Shown: positions 43,604-54,297, numbered from the stretch's first letter. The stretch is DNA of 64,000 bases from an uncultured Bacteroidota bacterium (GCA_902793295.1 CADBDA010000010.1:1-64000), one strand, 5' to 3'. Made by a program: numbers and translations. Notes: generated by a model from the letters alone, not told the origin.

Positions 43604-44617
43604 TCAAACCATCTGGAGGTAGTTGACTTCCTGCTGGGTCAGTTCGCGGACATGACCACGCGGCAGGTCCTTCTTGGTCAGACCGGCAAAGACCACGCGG
43701 TCAAGCTTGACGACCTGATAGCCGAGACTTTCGAAGATGCGGCGAACGATGCGGTTCTTGCCCGAATGGAGCGCCACACCGACCACACGGCGGTCGCGGC
43801 CACCATCCTGATACTGCACATCGTCGACAGCAATGGGACCATCCTCAAGTTCGAGTCCGTCGACCATACGCTGCATGTCGGCATGGGTGACAGGCTTGTC
43901 ACACTCGACCTGATAGATCTTATAGACATTGGAAGACGGGTGGGTCAGTTTGCGGGCCATAGCGCCGTCGTTGGTGAAAAGAAGCAGGCCTGTGGTATTG
44001 CGGTCAAGACGTCCCACAGGATAGATGCGTTCCTTGCAGCAGTCCTGGACGAGCAGCATGACGGTATGACGGTCGTGAGGATCGTCGAGGGTGGTGATGT
44101 AGCCCTTCGGTTTGTTGAGAAGGAAATAGCGTTTGGGTTCGCTGTGGAGCACTTCGCCACCATAGGAGACCACATCGCCCTCCTTGACTTTGTAGCCGAG
44201 GGTGGTGACCACCTGACCGTTGACGGAGACAGCGCCCGCCTGGATCAACTTGTCGGCATCGCGACGCGAGCAGATGCCCGCGTTGGAGATGTACTTGTTG
44301 AGACGGGTGGTGCCGTCAAGTTTCTGTTCAGGAGGAGCCTGACGATGCTTGCGACGGTTGATCTTGTTTTGAATGATATCTTCAGAGCCTTTCATCTTAT
44401 TGATTTTAAATGGTGTTTTTCGTTTTTTAGGATGCTGTTGACGAGGATTGTCGAAAGACCTGGAGCCATTGCGGCCAGCGTGGTTGGAACCAGCCCCATC
44501 GGAGTCCATGTAATTGTTGTCGTTGCTGTATCGGACGACGGATTTGGAGTCGTTGTTCTTAATGCGAGGACGTCTGTTTTTAAAGTTTTCCTGTCGAGGA
44601 GTTTTTTCTTCTTCCAT
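43604..44617 (-). CDS. RsuA/RluB-family rRNA pseudouridine synthase
   Basis: A 337-residue protein. The first 100 residues are basic, Asn/Arg-rich and likely disordered, an extension often seen in Bacteroidetes. Then an S4 RNA-binding domain (RLNKYISNAGICSRRDADKLI) and the synthase domain with catalytic Asp in GRLDRNTTGLLLFTND, followed by GKNRIVRRIFESLGYQV. It isomerises a uridine in 23S or 16S rRNA; RluB-like is most likely. Single-gene unit with terminator. Confidence 0.93.
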   Translation of the reverse strand: MEEEKTPRQENFKNRRPRIKNNDSKSVVRYSNDNNYMDSDGAGSNHAGRNGSRSFDNPRQQHPKKRKTPFKINKMKGSEDIIQNKINRRKHRQAPPEQKLDGTTRLNKYISNAGICSRRDADKLIQAGAVSVNGQVVTTLGYKVKEGDVVSYGGEVLHSEPKRYFLLNKPKGYITTLDDPHDRHTVMLLVQDCCKERIYPVGRLDRNTTGLLLFTNDGAMARKLTHPSSNVYKIYQVECDKPVTHADMQRMVDGLELEDGPIAVDDVQYQDGGRDRRVVGVALHSGKNRIVRRIFESLGYQVVKLDRVVFAGLTKKDLPRGHVRELTQQEVNYLQMV

Positions 44618-44759
44618 AACTATAAAGAGTTGTAGTTTTGAGGCAATTGCCGTGTCTGAGCGCTTGCCGGTTTAGTAAGGGGATTGATGTTTATTAGTAT
44701 TGTAAGTTTTGAATCTTGCAGTATTGAATTAGAAAAAGATGTGAATGAACGAGAGGGTG

Positions 44760-45179
44760 CTAGCCTCCGAAATGGAGCACATAGGGCCCCTTGTTTTCGA
44801 GCGCTTGGGTGTCGAGGACCTGCGCCACCTCCTTCGCCATGAGGAGAAAGACTTGCAAGTCGTTGTGGCGCAGCCAATTGATAGCATCGATATCTTCACG
44901 ACAAGCCAATGCGAACATCAGGTTGCAGCGATGGGTAGCCTTGCCAATCCAGAGCCGGGCCTTGTCTTCGCCATCGATGGCGTTGGAGAGGATGGCGAGC
45001 CATGCGAAATCGTGCTCGAAGAGCCATTTCATGGCATCGACATCGCCCCGTATGGCATTGGAGAAAGCGGCCAGTTCGGGATAGCCGTTGTCGAGCAGCC
45101 AACGGAAGAAGTCCTTGCGGCCGGCGATGCTCTTCAACAACGCTAACAGAATTTTGATGTCGTATTTCTCGAGGCCCAT
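44760..45179 (-). CDS. Repeat protein of unknown function
   Basis: A 139-residue protein of helical repeats of about 36 residues: DFFRWLLDNGYPELAAFSNAI, DAMKWLFEHDFAWLAILSNAI, and a more divergent ALACREDIDAINWLRHNDLQVF. The pattern (W-L, N/H-G/D-Y/F, LA-FSNAI, GD) resembles ankyrin-like helical pairs in outline. No signal or membrane part, so cytosolic. It lies 94 bases after pheT on the same strand. The ATG at 45179 is preferred to the GTG just before. Function unknown. Confidence 0.65.
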   Translation of the reverse strand: MGLEKYDIKILLALLKSIAGRKDFFRWLLDNGYPELAAFSNAIRGDVDAMKWLFEHDFAWLAILSNAIDGEDKARLWIGKATHRCNLMFALACREDIDAINWLRHNDLQVFLLMAKEVAQVLDTQALENKGPYVLHFGG

Positions 45180-45273
45180 CACTGGAAAAGGTTACTGAAT
45201 CGGTTTGAGTTTTTTGGTTGGTTTGTCTTCGTTATCGATTAAGATAGCGTTAGTGTTCGTCCCTTCCGCCCGA

Positions 45274-47790
45274 CTACTGTCTGATTTTGGCGTTGAGTTG
45301 GGTTTCGAAGTTCTTCTGCAGTTTGGACATCACCTGATCGATCTGCTTGTCGTTGAGTGTCTTGTCGGGATCTTGAAGGATGAAGCTGACAGCATACGAC
45401 TTGAATCCGTCGGCAATACCTTTGCCTTCATAGACATCGAACAGCGACACACGACGCAGCAGTTTCTTCTCGGTGTTGCGCGCCACCGCTTCGATTTGGG
45501 CGAAGGTGACGGAGCTGTCGAGAACCAGCGCCAAGTCGCGACGCACCTCGGGGAACTTGGGAATGTCGGTGTAGGTGACATCCTTTGTGGGGACGCTCTT
45601 GAGCAGCAGATCCCAGTCGATATCGGCGAAGAAGACCTCCTGCTTGCAGTCCATGGCCTGGAGCACCGGACGGGCGATGCGACCCACAACGGCCAACTGC
45701 TTCTTGCTGTCCTTGAACTGGTAGGCAAGTCCTTCGGCAAGGAAATGCTCGGACGAAGGGACCTCCACCAAGCGTCCCATGGGGATGCGCATGCGACGCA
45801 AGATGTTGAGCAGATATGCTTTGGCATCGAAGAAATCGACCTTCAGGCTCTTGGCACGCCAAGTTTCGGGATGGACAGCACCCGTCAGGAAGAGTGACAG
45901 ATGCTGTGTTTCGGTGTAACGTTTGGTTACGGACGCTTCAGTCGAATCGTCAAGGGTGTCGTTTTTGACGTAGCTGCGACCGAACTCATAGATTTTCTGG
46001 TCGAAAATCTTATGATTCATATTATATACGATGCATTCGAGGCCACCATAGAGTAACGTCTGGCGCATGACATTCAACTCCTTCGACAGCGGATTGAGGA
46101 TGGCGACGCAGTGGGATGCCGGGAAGTCGTCGTTGTTATCGTAATAGCCGCTTTTGGTCAGCGAGTTGTTCATGATCTCGTTGAAACCGTTGTTGGTCAG
46201 ATAGTCACAGACCACATTCTTAAGACGCTGCGGGTTGGGTTTGACACCATAAGCCAGGCAGCTGTTGAGACGTTCGTCGAAATCGATGTTATTGTAGCCG
46301 TAGATGCGCATAATTTCCTCGACGACATCGCATTCGCGATAGACGTCCACCTTACAGGTGGGTATGCGCAGACGCATGCCCTCGTTATCCTCGCTGGCAA
46401 TGTCGATGTCGAGCGAGGTGAGCGCCGTGCGGATTGCATCGTGGGGGATCTCCTTGCCGATAAGATCGGTCATACGCTGGAAGTTGACATCGACCACAGC
46501 CTTTTCGATAGGCTTGGGATAGAGGTCGACAATGTCACCACAGATATCGCCACCGGCCAGCTGACGCACCAGGAATGCGGCACGACGAAGGGCCCAAAGG
46601 GTGATGTTGGGGTCGCAACCACGCTCGTAGCGGAAGGAAGCGTCGGTCTTGAGCGTGTGACGTTTGGATGTCTTACGGATGCTGACAGGATTGAAGTAGG
46701 CGCTCTCGATGAAGATGTTGCGGGTCTGCATGGTAACGCCCGACTTCTCACCGCCAAAGACACCGGCGATGCACATGGGCTGGGGGCCGTTGCCACTGCC
46801 GGCATTGCAAATCATAAGGTCGCGGGCATCGAGTTTGCGTTCCACGCCGTCGAGAGTGACGAAGGGGGTGTCCTGAGGCAGACGGCGCACCACCACCTGG
46901 TTGCCCTCGATCATATCGGCATCGAAAGCATGAAGCGGCTGGCCCACTTCCATCAGAACGAAATTGGTGATATCGACAATATTATTGATGGGGCGCAAAC
47001 CGACGGTGCGCAGTTTGTCCTTAAGCCAATCGGGCGATTCCTGAACCTTGACGTTGCGGATGGTCAGACCGCTGTAACGCGGGCAGAGGTCAGGTTCTTC
47101 GACAGTGACGCTGACAGGCTGAGCGCCATTGACAGCAGGGTGCTGGTTGACGCTGAGCGAATTATCGACCTCGGGCCACTGGATGGAGAGCTGTTCGCCA
47201 CCGAGGTTGCGCGTATTGAGGACAGCCACCACATCGCGAGCCACGCCAATGTGGGAGGTGGCGTCGGAGCGGTTGGCAGTGATAGCGACTTCGAGGGTGT
47301 AATCATCCTTGACATTAAAATAGTCGCGGGCAGGCATACCCACCGGAGCGTCGGGAGGAAGGACCATAATGCCATCGTGGTCGGCACCCAACTGGAGTTC
47401 GTCGGCAGCGCAGAGCATGCCTTCGCTGACAGCACCACGCAGTTTGCCTTTCTTGATTTCGTGAAATTCGGTGTCGGAGGTCCAAATTTTGGTGCCGATT
47501 TGGGCACAAACCACTTTCTGACCGGCGGCCACATTAGGAGCGCCGCAGACGATGTGGAGGGGTTCGGGGGCACCCACATCGACCGTGGTGAGATGCAGAT
47601 GGTCCGAATCGGGATGCGGTTCGCAAGTGAGCACCTGGGCTATCACCACGTGTTCCAACCCACCTTTGATGGTTTCCACCTTATCGACGCCCTCTATCTC
47701 GAGACCCGAGAAAGTCAACAGGTCGTCCAGTTCGTGTGGATCCAAAGTGGTCTTCACATAATCTTTCAACCAATTATATGATATTTTCAT
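45274..47790 (-). CDS. pheT: Phenylalanine-tRNA ligase beta subunit
   Basis: The beta subunit of the alpha2-beta2 enzyme that charges tRNA-Phe. The 838-residue product starts MKISYNWLKDYV, followed by the tRNA-binding OB domain (VVIAQVLTCEPHPDSDHLHLTTVDVG), the B3/B4 editing region (NIVDITNFVLMEVGQPLHAFDAD), B5, and the C-terminal ferredoxin-fold anticodon-binding domain (SVTFAQIEAVARN, LFDVYEGKGI). Somewhat longer than the E. coli protein, as usual in Bacteroidetes. pheS is not adjacent. Confidence 0.97.
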   Translation of the reverse strand: MKISYNWLKDYVKTTLDPHELDDLLTFSGLEIEGVDKVETIKGGLEHVVIAQVLTCEPHPDSDHLHLTTVDVGAPEPLHIVCGAPNVAAGQKVVCAQIGTKIWTSDTEFHEIKKGKLRGAVSEGMLCAADELQLGADHDGIMVLPPDAPVGMPARDYFNVKDDYTLEVAITANRSDATSHIGVARDVVAVLNTRNLGGEQLSIQWPEVDNSLSVNQHPAVNGAQPVSVTVEEPDLCPRYSGLTIRNVKVQESPDWLKDKLRTVGLRPINNIVDITNFVLMEVGQPLHAFDADMIEGNQVVVRRLPQDTPFVTLDGVERKLDARDLMICNAGSGNGPQPMCIAGVFGGEKSGVTMQTRNIFIESAYFNPVSIRKTSKRHTLKTDASFRYERGCDPNITLWALRRAAFLVRQLAGGDICGDIVDLYPKPIEKAVVDVNFQRMTDLIGKEIPHDAIRTALTSLDIDIASEDNEGMRLRIPTCKVDVYRECDVVEEIMRIYGYNNIDFDERLNSCLAYGVKPNPQRLKNVVCDYLTNNGFNEIMNNSLTKSGYYDNNDDFPASHCVAILNPLSKELNVMRQTLLYGGLECIVYNMNHKIFDQKIYEFGRSYVKNDTLDDSTEASVTKRYTETQHLSLFLTGAVHPETWRAKSLKVDFFDAKAYLLNILRRMRIPMGRLVEVPSSEHFLAEGLAYQFKDSKKQLAVVGRIARPVLQAMDCKQEVFFADIDWDLLLKSVPTKDVTYTDIPKFPEVRRDLALVLDSSVTFAQIEAVARNTEKKLLRRVSLFDVYEGKGIADGFKSYAVSFILQDPDKTLNDKQIDQVMSKLQKNFETQLNAKIRQ

Positions 47791-47905
47791 TGTATGATAT
47801 ATTGATGTTTATTCGTTCATTATTTGTTTTCTTGTTGTCTCTTTTCCATATTGGTCCGAAGTGGAGCGTGGAGACGGTGTGGCCTTACGCCCACGGGAGC
47901 AGACC

Positions 47906-48355
47906 TCATAGCGACTTCACCGCACGCGCCCTGTAGTAGGGCGAAGTGTTGGATTTGAAGTAGCAACGCACCCCCTCGGGGCCACAGGCATAGACGTGAC
48001 TTTGGGAGCAAGGGGTTGCCGTCCAGTAGAAGGTGTGGCCGGTGAGAAATTCAGGTTGCTTGTGGTTGCGGAGACAGATGTTGATGAGGGAGCGGTACTT
48101 GCGCGCCAACGTCATCTGGTCTTTTGAAGGGAGCGACCACCCCTGACCCAACGAGGAAGCCCAGAGGATTGCCGAATCGGAAGCGAGGTTGGAAGCCTCA
48201 TCGAGCGAAAGAATCAAGGTGGCGTTGCCCTCAGCATCGGCCTGAAGGACAATGCCCTTATCACCCTTGCTGCTGTAATAGTCGCCCGGGGCGTAGCTGC
48301 TGGAGCAGCCGGTAAGAATCAAGGCACTAACGGCCAAGCATAACATCCATTTCAT
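47906..48355 (-). CDS. Lipoprotein with DUF1566-like domain
   Basis: A 149-residue lipoprotein (lipobox ILTGC, Cys at 17). The rest matches in outline the DUF1566/Lcl fold: GWSLPSKDQM, TFYWTATPC, then YYRARAVKSL at the end, with paired Cys residues. Domain role unknown; some homologues bind glycans or matrix. The start at 48355 overlaps the 3' end of the GT39 gene by 29 bases, so the two are expressed together. Confidence 0.7.
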   Translation of the reverse strand: MKWMLCLAVSALILTGCSSSYAPGDYYSSKGDKGIVLQADAEGNATLILSLDEASNLASDSAILWASSLGQGWSLPSKDQMTLARKYRSLINICLRNHKQPEFLTGHTFYWTATPCSQSHVYACGPEGVRCYFKSNTSPYYRARAVKSL

Positions 48356-49958
48356 ATTGGTCAAAGTCAGTAATACCCTCACTCTCTTGATTGTCGATGC
48401 TGTCGATAAGGAAGCTGTCGTCGTCGTCGGCAAGCCCTAACGTGTCGGGTGCGGGAAGAGGGGTACGTTCAAAGAGTTTGTATTGTTGTGTCGGGAGGCT
48501 CATCTGCTTGAAGTAGCTATCGCCCGACGGAGTTTCGGGTTGCGCGTACATCGAGAGGAGATGTTCATGGGAATCGATGGTGTCGAAGGTGACGTTCTTG
48601 TAGCGGTAGAAATATTCGGCCACTTCGTCGGCGCTCATCACCTCATCGGTGACAGAGATCACCTCGCCATGTGAGAGGTAAGGGAGGATCTGTCGCATAT
48701 CGTTAAGCAGCACCTGGTTGCTGTTGATTTTATTCAGGCTGTTGATATTGAGCAGCAGTCCCGATCCAAAAAGTATCACCGCCATAGCGGCCAGCACGCG
48801 TTTGGCTGTTTTGTTGATGCGTTCCAGCCAGTCTTCAATCAGGTTATACAGCAGGCAGGCCATAGCGATGGCGAAGAACGGAAGTGTCGGAACGATATAG
48901 AAGTCCTGTTGCTTGAGGCCCAACATGATAGGCAAAATACCCGAGACACCAACTGCCAGGAAGAACCATCCCTGACGGGAGCGTTCGATCTGTTCGGCGG
49001 TGAGTTTTTTGGTGTGACGCCAAAAGAAAAGATAGCGGTAGAAGGGACGGCTTTTGAGGCGGATGATACAGATGATAGCGGTGAGCAGCAGCGGGATGAA
49101 CCCCTGCAGCAGCAGCACATAGAGAATGTAGAAATGGGAGGTCACCGTCTGCACATGCAGCACACCACCGATAAGCTGGTGGTGCAAGTAGTTGTAGAGA
49201 TGGTGGTAGATGTCGGGTGACACCAGGATGGCGACAAATATGGTAACCATCCAAATGACCAGAATGACTCCCGTGGAGAAAACGGGGAACAGAATACGTT
49301 CGCGACGCACAATAATCCAGTAGAGAAAGGGGAAGAAGATGGGAAACAAGCCGGCAAACCCTTTGACCAGGAAAGCCAATTCCATCATCAGCGCCGCCAA
49401 CACCACCCAAGCAGTGCGGCTGAGCCGATAGGGGCCTGTCTTCTTGCCCAATGCCAGACGGGTCTGGCTGATGAACGACGCACGACCCGCTTTGAGAAGG
49501 AAAACCACAGAGAGCAGAACAAACATGGTCATGGTGCTCTCCAACAGGTTGTTGGTGGCCGACCACGACACGATGGGGATGGTGATCCAGCACATCAATG
49601 GCAGCCATCCCACCCGGCGCGACTGCCCAAGGAGGGTCCAAATCCATATCATCAAAGCGGCGATGATGAAGTAGGTCAGCACCGAATAGATCTTTTCCGC
49701 CATGAACGACGAAGAGCCGAAGATGCGGTACCAGACACTCTCAATCCAATAGCCCAGCGGCATATAGTTGGAACGGTCGGGATTGCCCGGAGCGGACAAC
49801 GACGGCAACCAGAAATCCTCAAAGCCCTCAGACATACGTTGTGCGACCACCGCATTGTCCATGCCGACATGCGAAAGGCCTTCGGACAGGAAGTTGCCCG
49901 AAATGAAGAGGAGGAATGCTCCGACGACGATGAAATAGAGACTCGTTTGGCGTTGCAT
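48327..49958 (-). CDS. GT39/ArnT-like membrane glycosyltransferase
   Basis: A 543-residue integral membrane protein with about 10-12 membrane helices in the first 400 residues and a soluble C-terminal part ending in an acidic tail. The first periplasmic loop carries the acidic pair GMDNAVVAQRMSEGFEDFW, and HVGMD plus MPLGYWIESVWYRIFG match the PMT/ArnT fold, which moves sugars from polyprenyl phosphate to lipid A, proteins or other acceptors on the periplasmic side. The acceptor is unknown. Its 3' end overlaps the lipoprotein gene at 47906. Confidence 0.82.
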   Translation of the reverse strand: MQRQTSLYFIVVGAFLLFISGNFLSEGLSHVGMDNAVVAQRMSEGFEDFWLPSLSAPGNPDRSNYMPLGYWIESVWYRIFGSSSFMAEKIYSVLTYFIIAALMIWIWTLLGQSRRVGWLPLMCWITIPIVSWSATNNLLESTMTMFVLLSVVFLLKAGRASFISQTRLALGKKTGPYRLSRTAWVVLAALMMELAFLVKGFAGLFPIFFPFLYWIIVRRERILFPVFSTGVILVIWMVTIFVAILVSPDIYHHLYNYLHHQLIGGVLHVQTVTSHFYILYVLLLQGFIPLLLTAIICIIRLKSRPFYRYLFFWRHTKKLTAEQIERSRQGWFFLAVGVSGILPIMLGLKQQDFYIVPTLPFFAIAMACLLYNLIEDWLERINKTAKRVLAAMAVILFGSGLLLNINSLNKINSNQVLLNDMRQILPYLSHGEVISVTDEVMSADEVAEYFYRYKNVTFDTIDSHEHLLSMYAQPETPSGDSYFKQMSLPTQQYKLFERTPLPAPDTLGLADDDDSFLIDSIDNQESEGITDFDQYEMDVMLGR

Positions 49959-50032
49959 GTTATTGAATTGTTTAGGTGTGGCTTATGGTTAACTGACTAT
50001 GGGCGATGCTGCTTGGGAGCCAGCAAGACAAT

Positions 50033-51733
50033 TCAACCCTTGATTTTGGCCCAGCTGTCCTTGAGGGTGCAGGAGCGGTTGAAGACCAAATGGTCGGCCG
50101 TGCTGTCGGGGTCGGTGCAGAAGTAGCCCAATCGTTCGAACTGGAAACGATGGGGAGCCGCCACGCCGTTTTCCTGGCAGGGGGTAGCCACATCGTCCTT
50201 GAGCGCAGGTTCCAGTTTGCAATGTTGGAGCACATGCAGCGAATCGGGGTTGAGGTTGTCGAGGAATGTTTTGCCTTCGGGAGCCTCGTCGGGGGACTCG
50301 ACAGCAAAGAGACGGTCGAAGAGCCGCACCTCGGCATCGAGGGCGTGGGCTGCCGACACCCAATGGATGGTACCTTTCACCTTGCGGCCGTCGGGGGCAT
50401 CGCCGCCGCGGGTGGCCGGATCGTAGGTGCAATGGATGCAGGTGATGTTGCCCTCGGCATCTTTCTCGACACTCTGGCAGGTGACGAAGTAGGCGTAGCG
50501 GAGACGCACCTCGGTACCCGGGGAGAGGCGGAAGTATTTCTTGGGCGGATTTTCCATGAAGTCGTCACGCTCGATATAGAGTTCGCGGCCAAAGGGCACC
50601 TGACGGGTACCGTCTTCAGGATTTTCGGGGTTGTTGACAGCCGTCAGCATCTCGGTCTGACCTTCCGGATAGTTGTCGATGACCACCTTGACAGGGTCGA
50701 GGACTGCCATGCGACGCGGCGCCACCTTGTTCAGATGTTCGCGGAGCGAAAATTCCAGAAGGGAGTAGCTGATGATGTTGTCTCGTTTGGCCACGCCGAT
50801 GCGTTCGCAGAAGCTGCGGATGGCCTCGGGGGTGTAACCGCGGCGACGGAAGCCGCAGATGGTAGGCATGCGCGGGTCGTCCCATCCGCTGACATAATGT
50901 TCCTTGACCAGCTGGAGCAGCTTGCGCTTCGACATGACTGTGTAGTCGATGTTGAGGCGGGCGAACTCGTACTGATGGCTGGGGAAGATGCCCAGTTGCT
51001 GGATGAACCAGTCGTAGAGCGGGCGATGGATGTCGAATTCGAGGGTGCAGATGGAATGGGTGATATTTTCGATGGAGTCGCTCTGTCCGTGGGCGTAGTC
51101 GTACATGGGATAGATGCACCATTTGTCGCCCGTGCGGTGGTGATGGGCATGCAGGATGCGATACATGATGGGGTCGCGGAACTGCATATTGGGATGCGCC
51201 ATGTCGATTTTGGCGCGGAGCACCTTGCTGCCATCGGGGAACTCGCCAGCCTTCATACGACGGAAGAGGTCGAGGTTCTCCTGCGGTGAGCGGTCGCGAT
51301 AGGGGCTGTTCTTGCCGGGGACTGTCACAGTGCCACGATTCTGGCGAATTTCGTCGAGCGTCTGGTCGTCGACATAGGCCAAACCGCGCTCAATGAGTTG
51401 GCAAGCCCACTCGTAGAGCTGGTCAAAATAGTCGGAAGCATAATGGACACCGGCCCATTCGAACCCCAGCCAGCGGATGTCGTTCTGGATAGAGTCCACA
51501 TATTCGGTATCCTCCTTCACCGGGTTGGTGTCGTCGAAGCGCAGATTGGTCTTGCCGCCATACTTTTTGGCCAGACCGAAATTGAGGCAGATAGACTTGG
51601 CATGACCGATGTGGAGATAACCGTTGGGCTCGGGGGGAAAACGCGTAAGAATAGATTTGTAGGTACCGTCGTTGAGACCTTGTTCAATGATTTCCTCAAG
51701 GAAATTGAGCTGTTTTTCGTTGTTTTCTTCCAT
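50033..51733 (-). CDS. glnS: Glutamine-tRNA ligase
   Basis: Charges tRNA-Gln with glutamine. A 566-residue class I synthetase with [15 protein letters not shown] near residue 30 (HIGH motif), VMSKRK (KMSKS variant) and the beta-barrel anticodon-binding domains at the C-terminus. The presence of GlnRS rather than an indirect route is usual for Bacteroidales. Length matches family. 74 bases separate it from the GT39 gene downstream. Confidence 0.97.
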   Translation of the reverse strand: MEENNEKQLNFLEEIIEQGLNDGTYKSILTRFPPEPNGYLHIGHAKSICLNFGLAKKYGGKTNLRFDDTNPVKEDTEYVDSIQNDIRWLGFEWAGVHYASDYFDQLYEWACQLIERGLAYVDDQTLDEIRQNRGTVTVPGKNSPYRDRSPQENLDLFRRMKAGEFPDGSKVLRAKIDMAHPNMQFRDPIMYRILHAHHHRTGDKWCIYPMYDYAHGQSDSIENITHSICTLEFDIHRPLYDWFIQQLGIFPSHQYEFARLNIDYTVMSKRKLLQLVKEHYVSGWDDPRMPTICGFRRRGYTPEAIRSFCERIGVAKRDNIISYSLLEFSLREHLNKVAPRRMAVLDPVKVVIDNYPEGQTEMLTAVNNPENPEDGTRQVPFGRELYIERDDFMENPPKKYFRLSPGTEVRLRYAYFVTCQSVEKDAEGNITCIHCTYDPATRGGDAPDGRKVKGTIHWVSAAHALDAEVRLFDRLFAVESPDEAPEGKTFLDNLNPDSLHVLQHCKLEPALKDDVATPCQENGVAAPHRFQFERLGYFCTDPDSTADHLVFNRSCTLKDSWAKIKG

Positions 51734-51860
51734 TATATTAATCTATAAAAATGACAGATGCTATGGCAAAGCATCCTGATTTATAAACAATTGACTTTTA
51801 TCAACATGATTATACGAATTTACAAAAATACATTTTTTTTTCCATTCCACAAAAAATATG

Positions 51861-51868
51861 TACTTTTG
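51861..51868 (+). promoter_or_regulatory. -7 box of the LEA-like lipoprotein gene
   Basis: TACTTTTG matches TAnnTTTG and lies 24 bases before the ATG at 51893. The upstream region is a T-run without a clear TTTG. Confidence 0.65.
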
Positions 51869-51892
51869 CACCTTGAAAAAAACGTATTTCCC

Positions 51893-52501
51893 ATGAAAAA
51901 AAGATTCGTCAAATGTTTTGTAATTGCTGCCACTTGCCTCTCTTTGTCGGCATGCGACCTTCTGCAAGGTCTGGGCGACCAAGTGGCCGGTCTGGCCAAT
52001 CTGGCCAACTGTGAATACAGCCTGAAGAATGTTACCGGGCTCACCATCGGCGGTGTGAACGTCAAGAAAATCACCAACGGAAACATCACCGCTGCCGATG
52101 TGGTGAACCTCACCAACGCGTTGTTGTCCAAAAAAGTACCCATGGCCATGAATGTCAATATCGACGTCAAGAACCCCACAGACAAAAACGCCGCCATGAC
52201 GGCCATGGACTGGATTCTCGACATCGACGGCAGCCAGTTTGCCCAGGGCAACAGCACCAAGAATTACACCATCACCAAGATGAAGACCACCACCGTTCCG
52301 CTGGGTGTCAACACCGACCTCTACAGCATGTTCAGCAAGGATGGTCTGGGCTCGCTGAAAAATTTTGTCAGCAGCTTCAAGAGCGACGGCACCTCGTCGA
52401 AGGTAGGCCTGCGCATCAAGCCCTCGCTCAATGTGGGCGGCATGCAGGTGCCCATGCCGAACTACATCAAGGTGGAAAAGAAAACTGGCAACAACGGCTG
52501 A
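51893..52501 (+). CDS. Lipoprotein, LEA type 2-like
   Basis: A 202-residue lipoprotein (lipobox SLSAC, Cys at 21). The mature part has the fibronectin-like layout of LEA type 2/WHy domains: KNVTGLTIGGVNVKKI, PMAMNVNIDVKNPTDKNAAM and WILDIDGSQFAQGNSTKNYTI, with the N-x-x-N-P turn. Assignment to the family is by pattern only. Function in bacteria is unknown. It is followed by a terminator shared with the convergent dipeptidase gene. Confidence 0.75.
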   Translation: MKKRFVKCFVIAATCLSLSACDLLQGLGDQVAGLANLANCEYSLKNVTGLTIGGVNVKKITNGNITAADVVNLTNALLSKKVPMAMNVNIDVKNPTDKNAAMTAMDWILDIDGSQFAQGNSTKNYTITKMKTTTVPLGVNTDLYSMFSKDGLGSLKNFVSSFKSDGTSSKVGLRIKPSLNVGGMQVPMPNYIKVEKKTGNNG

Positions 52502-52524
52502 CACAACGCCACATCTCACACAAC

Positions 52525-52566
52525 GAAGAAGCGGAGCCCCCGATTGGGAACTCCGCTTCTTTGTTT
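52525..52566. terminator. Bidirectional terminator
   Basis: An 11-bp stem (52526-52536 with 52551-52561) with a 14-base loop between convergent genes; T-rich on the right side. Confidence 0.8.
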
Positions 52567-52598
52567 TATCGCCACTGGCAAGGTGACATCGAAGGGCA

Positions 52599-54224
52599 TC
52601 AGAAGCCCATGCCGAAGAGCTGCCAGTATTTTTTTTCGAGCTGACGCCAGGCGTAGGTGGCATCGTCGTAGACACGGAAGGTGTAGTCGTTGAGCATATT
52701 GGCGATCTGCTGTTTGGGATCGTAGTCTTCCGACTCACGGCCTTTCTGGGCCTTGACATTCTGTTCCAGTTCACCCATGCCTTGAAAGGCCTTCTGCTCC
52801 AGTTCCAGGACATTTTTCATCATCTCGTCCTTGGTACGCTGCCAAGCGACGGTGGCGAGCTTGTTGGCCTTGCGGAATTGCCAGAGGACCGCATTTTCAT
52901 TGTATTGCTTCTGTCCGCAGATGTCGTAGGCTTTCGGCAGACGAGTGCTGCCGCTGAAGATAGGCACACGGGGGCTCTGTCCGGGGTTGTCGACCGATAC
53001 CCAGCAGACGCCACCCACCTCGTCGGGAAGCCAGTCACGCAACTGGGCCACAAAAGAATAGGAGCACCAAGCCACGCTGACGGTGCGACGAAATTCGACA
53101 GTGCCCGGTTTCAGGTAGTTCAGCGTGTTCTGCATATTGCCACCCATCCAAGGGTTGGCAAGCGGGCTGATGACGGTGTCGTACTTCACCGTTCCGTCTT
53201 TCTGCTTGATGGAACGGACCATCTGCACGTTGCGGCACATGTCGAGGTCGGAACCCTCGTAGGTGGAGCGAAGCAGCTGCATCACATCCTCCACGTCCAC
53301 ATTCTGGTCGGGAGCCACCGAGAAAGGCAACTCGCTCATATCCATCGACAGTCCCAACGAAGGAGCCAATGAATTGAGGATAAAGAACTCGCGTTCGCGG
53401 AAATTCTTACCATTGGCATACGAGGCGTTGAAAGCTTTCCAGAAGACAAACTCCTCCTTGCCGTCCCAGAGGTTGTACTTGCGTGCCACCCGCTCGATGT
53501 TGTCGGAGCACATGAAATAGTTGGGATTGTTGCGCTGCAGCCGTCCAATGCGGGGAATATTGGCGCTGACAGCCACGTGGTGGTCGGGCACACGCTGTGC
53601 AGCCCACACGCCGCCAATCTTGTCGGGACCTTCGCCCAAAATCTCCATCTGCCACACCTCATTTTTGTCTGCAATGGTGATGCATTCGCCGCCGTCGCCA
53701 TAGCCGTACTTTTGGATCAGTTCGCCGATGAGACGAATGGCATCGCGGGCATTGTCGCAACGCATCAGCGCCACACGTTCCAGCTCCTCGATGGTGAACA
53801 TACCCTTTTCGTTGACCAGCGTGTCGGGGCCGCCAAAGGTGGTTTCGCCAATGGCCAGTTGTTTCTCATTCAGGCACGGGTAAGCCGTATTGAGATAAGC
53901 GTAAGTGTGAGCCACTTGAGGGATGGTACCCATGACGCGCACACCCGTGGTGTCGTCACGATGGGCGGTATGCATGGTGCCTCTGAGGACCGTGTGGACA
54001 GCCCCCTGACGATAGTTGCGGGCCGGCTCCATGTTCATCCACGTACGGTAACGGCCGTCGCAGGTGTGCGAAGTGATGACAGAACCATCGGTCGAAGCGC
54101 GCTTGCCCACCATGATGGAGGTGCACGACTGTCCGTCGACCAGCTGGGAATTGAACGCATCCGACTGCGCATTTGCCACAAGGGCGACAGCCATGATGCT
54201 CAGAAAGATATATAACTTTTTCAT
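52599..54224 (-). CDS. C69-family dipeptidase
   Basis: A 541-residue exported peptidase of family C69. After a signal peptide (YIFLSIMAVALVANAQ) a short propeptide precedes C34 in SCTSIMVGKRASTDGSV, the probable N-terminal nucleophile after processing. ITIADKNEVWQMEI and RDWLPDEVGGVCW are the same landmarks as in the homologue at 34362, but sequence and length differ enough to make them old paralogues. The gene lies 73 bases behind the MurL-MurD-M20 fusion on the same strand, so both may act on muropeptides (inference). Confidence 0.9.
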   Translation of the reverse strand: MKKLYIFLSIMAVALVANAQSDAFNSQLVDGQSCTSIMVGKRASTDGSVITSHTCDGRYRTWMNMEPARNYRQGAVHTVLRGTMHTAHRDDTTGVRVMGTIPQVAHTYAYLNTAYPCLNEKQLAIGETTFGGPDTLVNEKGMFTIEELERVALMRCDNARDAIRLIGELIQKYGYGDGGECITIADKNEVWQMEILGEGPDKIGGVWAAQRVPDHHVAVSANIPRIGRLQRNNPNYFMCSDNIERVARKYNLWDGKEEFVFWKAFNASYANGKNFREREFFILNSLAPSLGLSMDMSELPFSVAPDQNVDVEDVMQLLRSTYEGSDLDMCRNVQMVRSIKQKDGTVKYDTVISPLANPWMGGNMQNTLNYLKPGTVEFRRTVSVAWCSYSFVAQLRDWLPDEVGGVCWVSVDNPGQSPRVPIFSGSTRLPKAYDICGQKQYNENAVLWQFRKANKLATVAWQRTKDEMMKNVLELEQKAFQGMGELEQNVKAQKGRESEDYDPKQQIANMLNDYTFRVYDDATYAWRQLEKKYWQLFGMGF

Positions 54225-54297
54225 ACAGAATTGGAATAAATTATTAACACTAAAGTAATTCTTTCAGTAAAACTGTTTTTCGGTTTCCGGGGGACTA

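Noticed and set aside
46111..47781. 556-residue plus-strand ORF opposite pheT
   Set aside because: Antisense shadow of pheT, whose domains are all recognisable.
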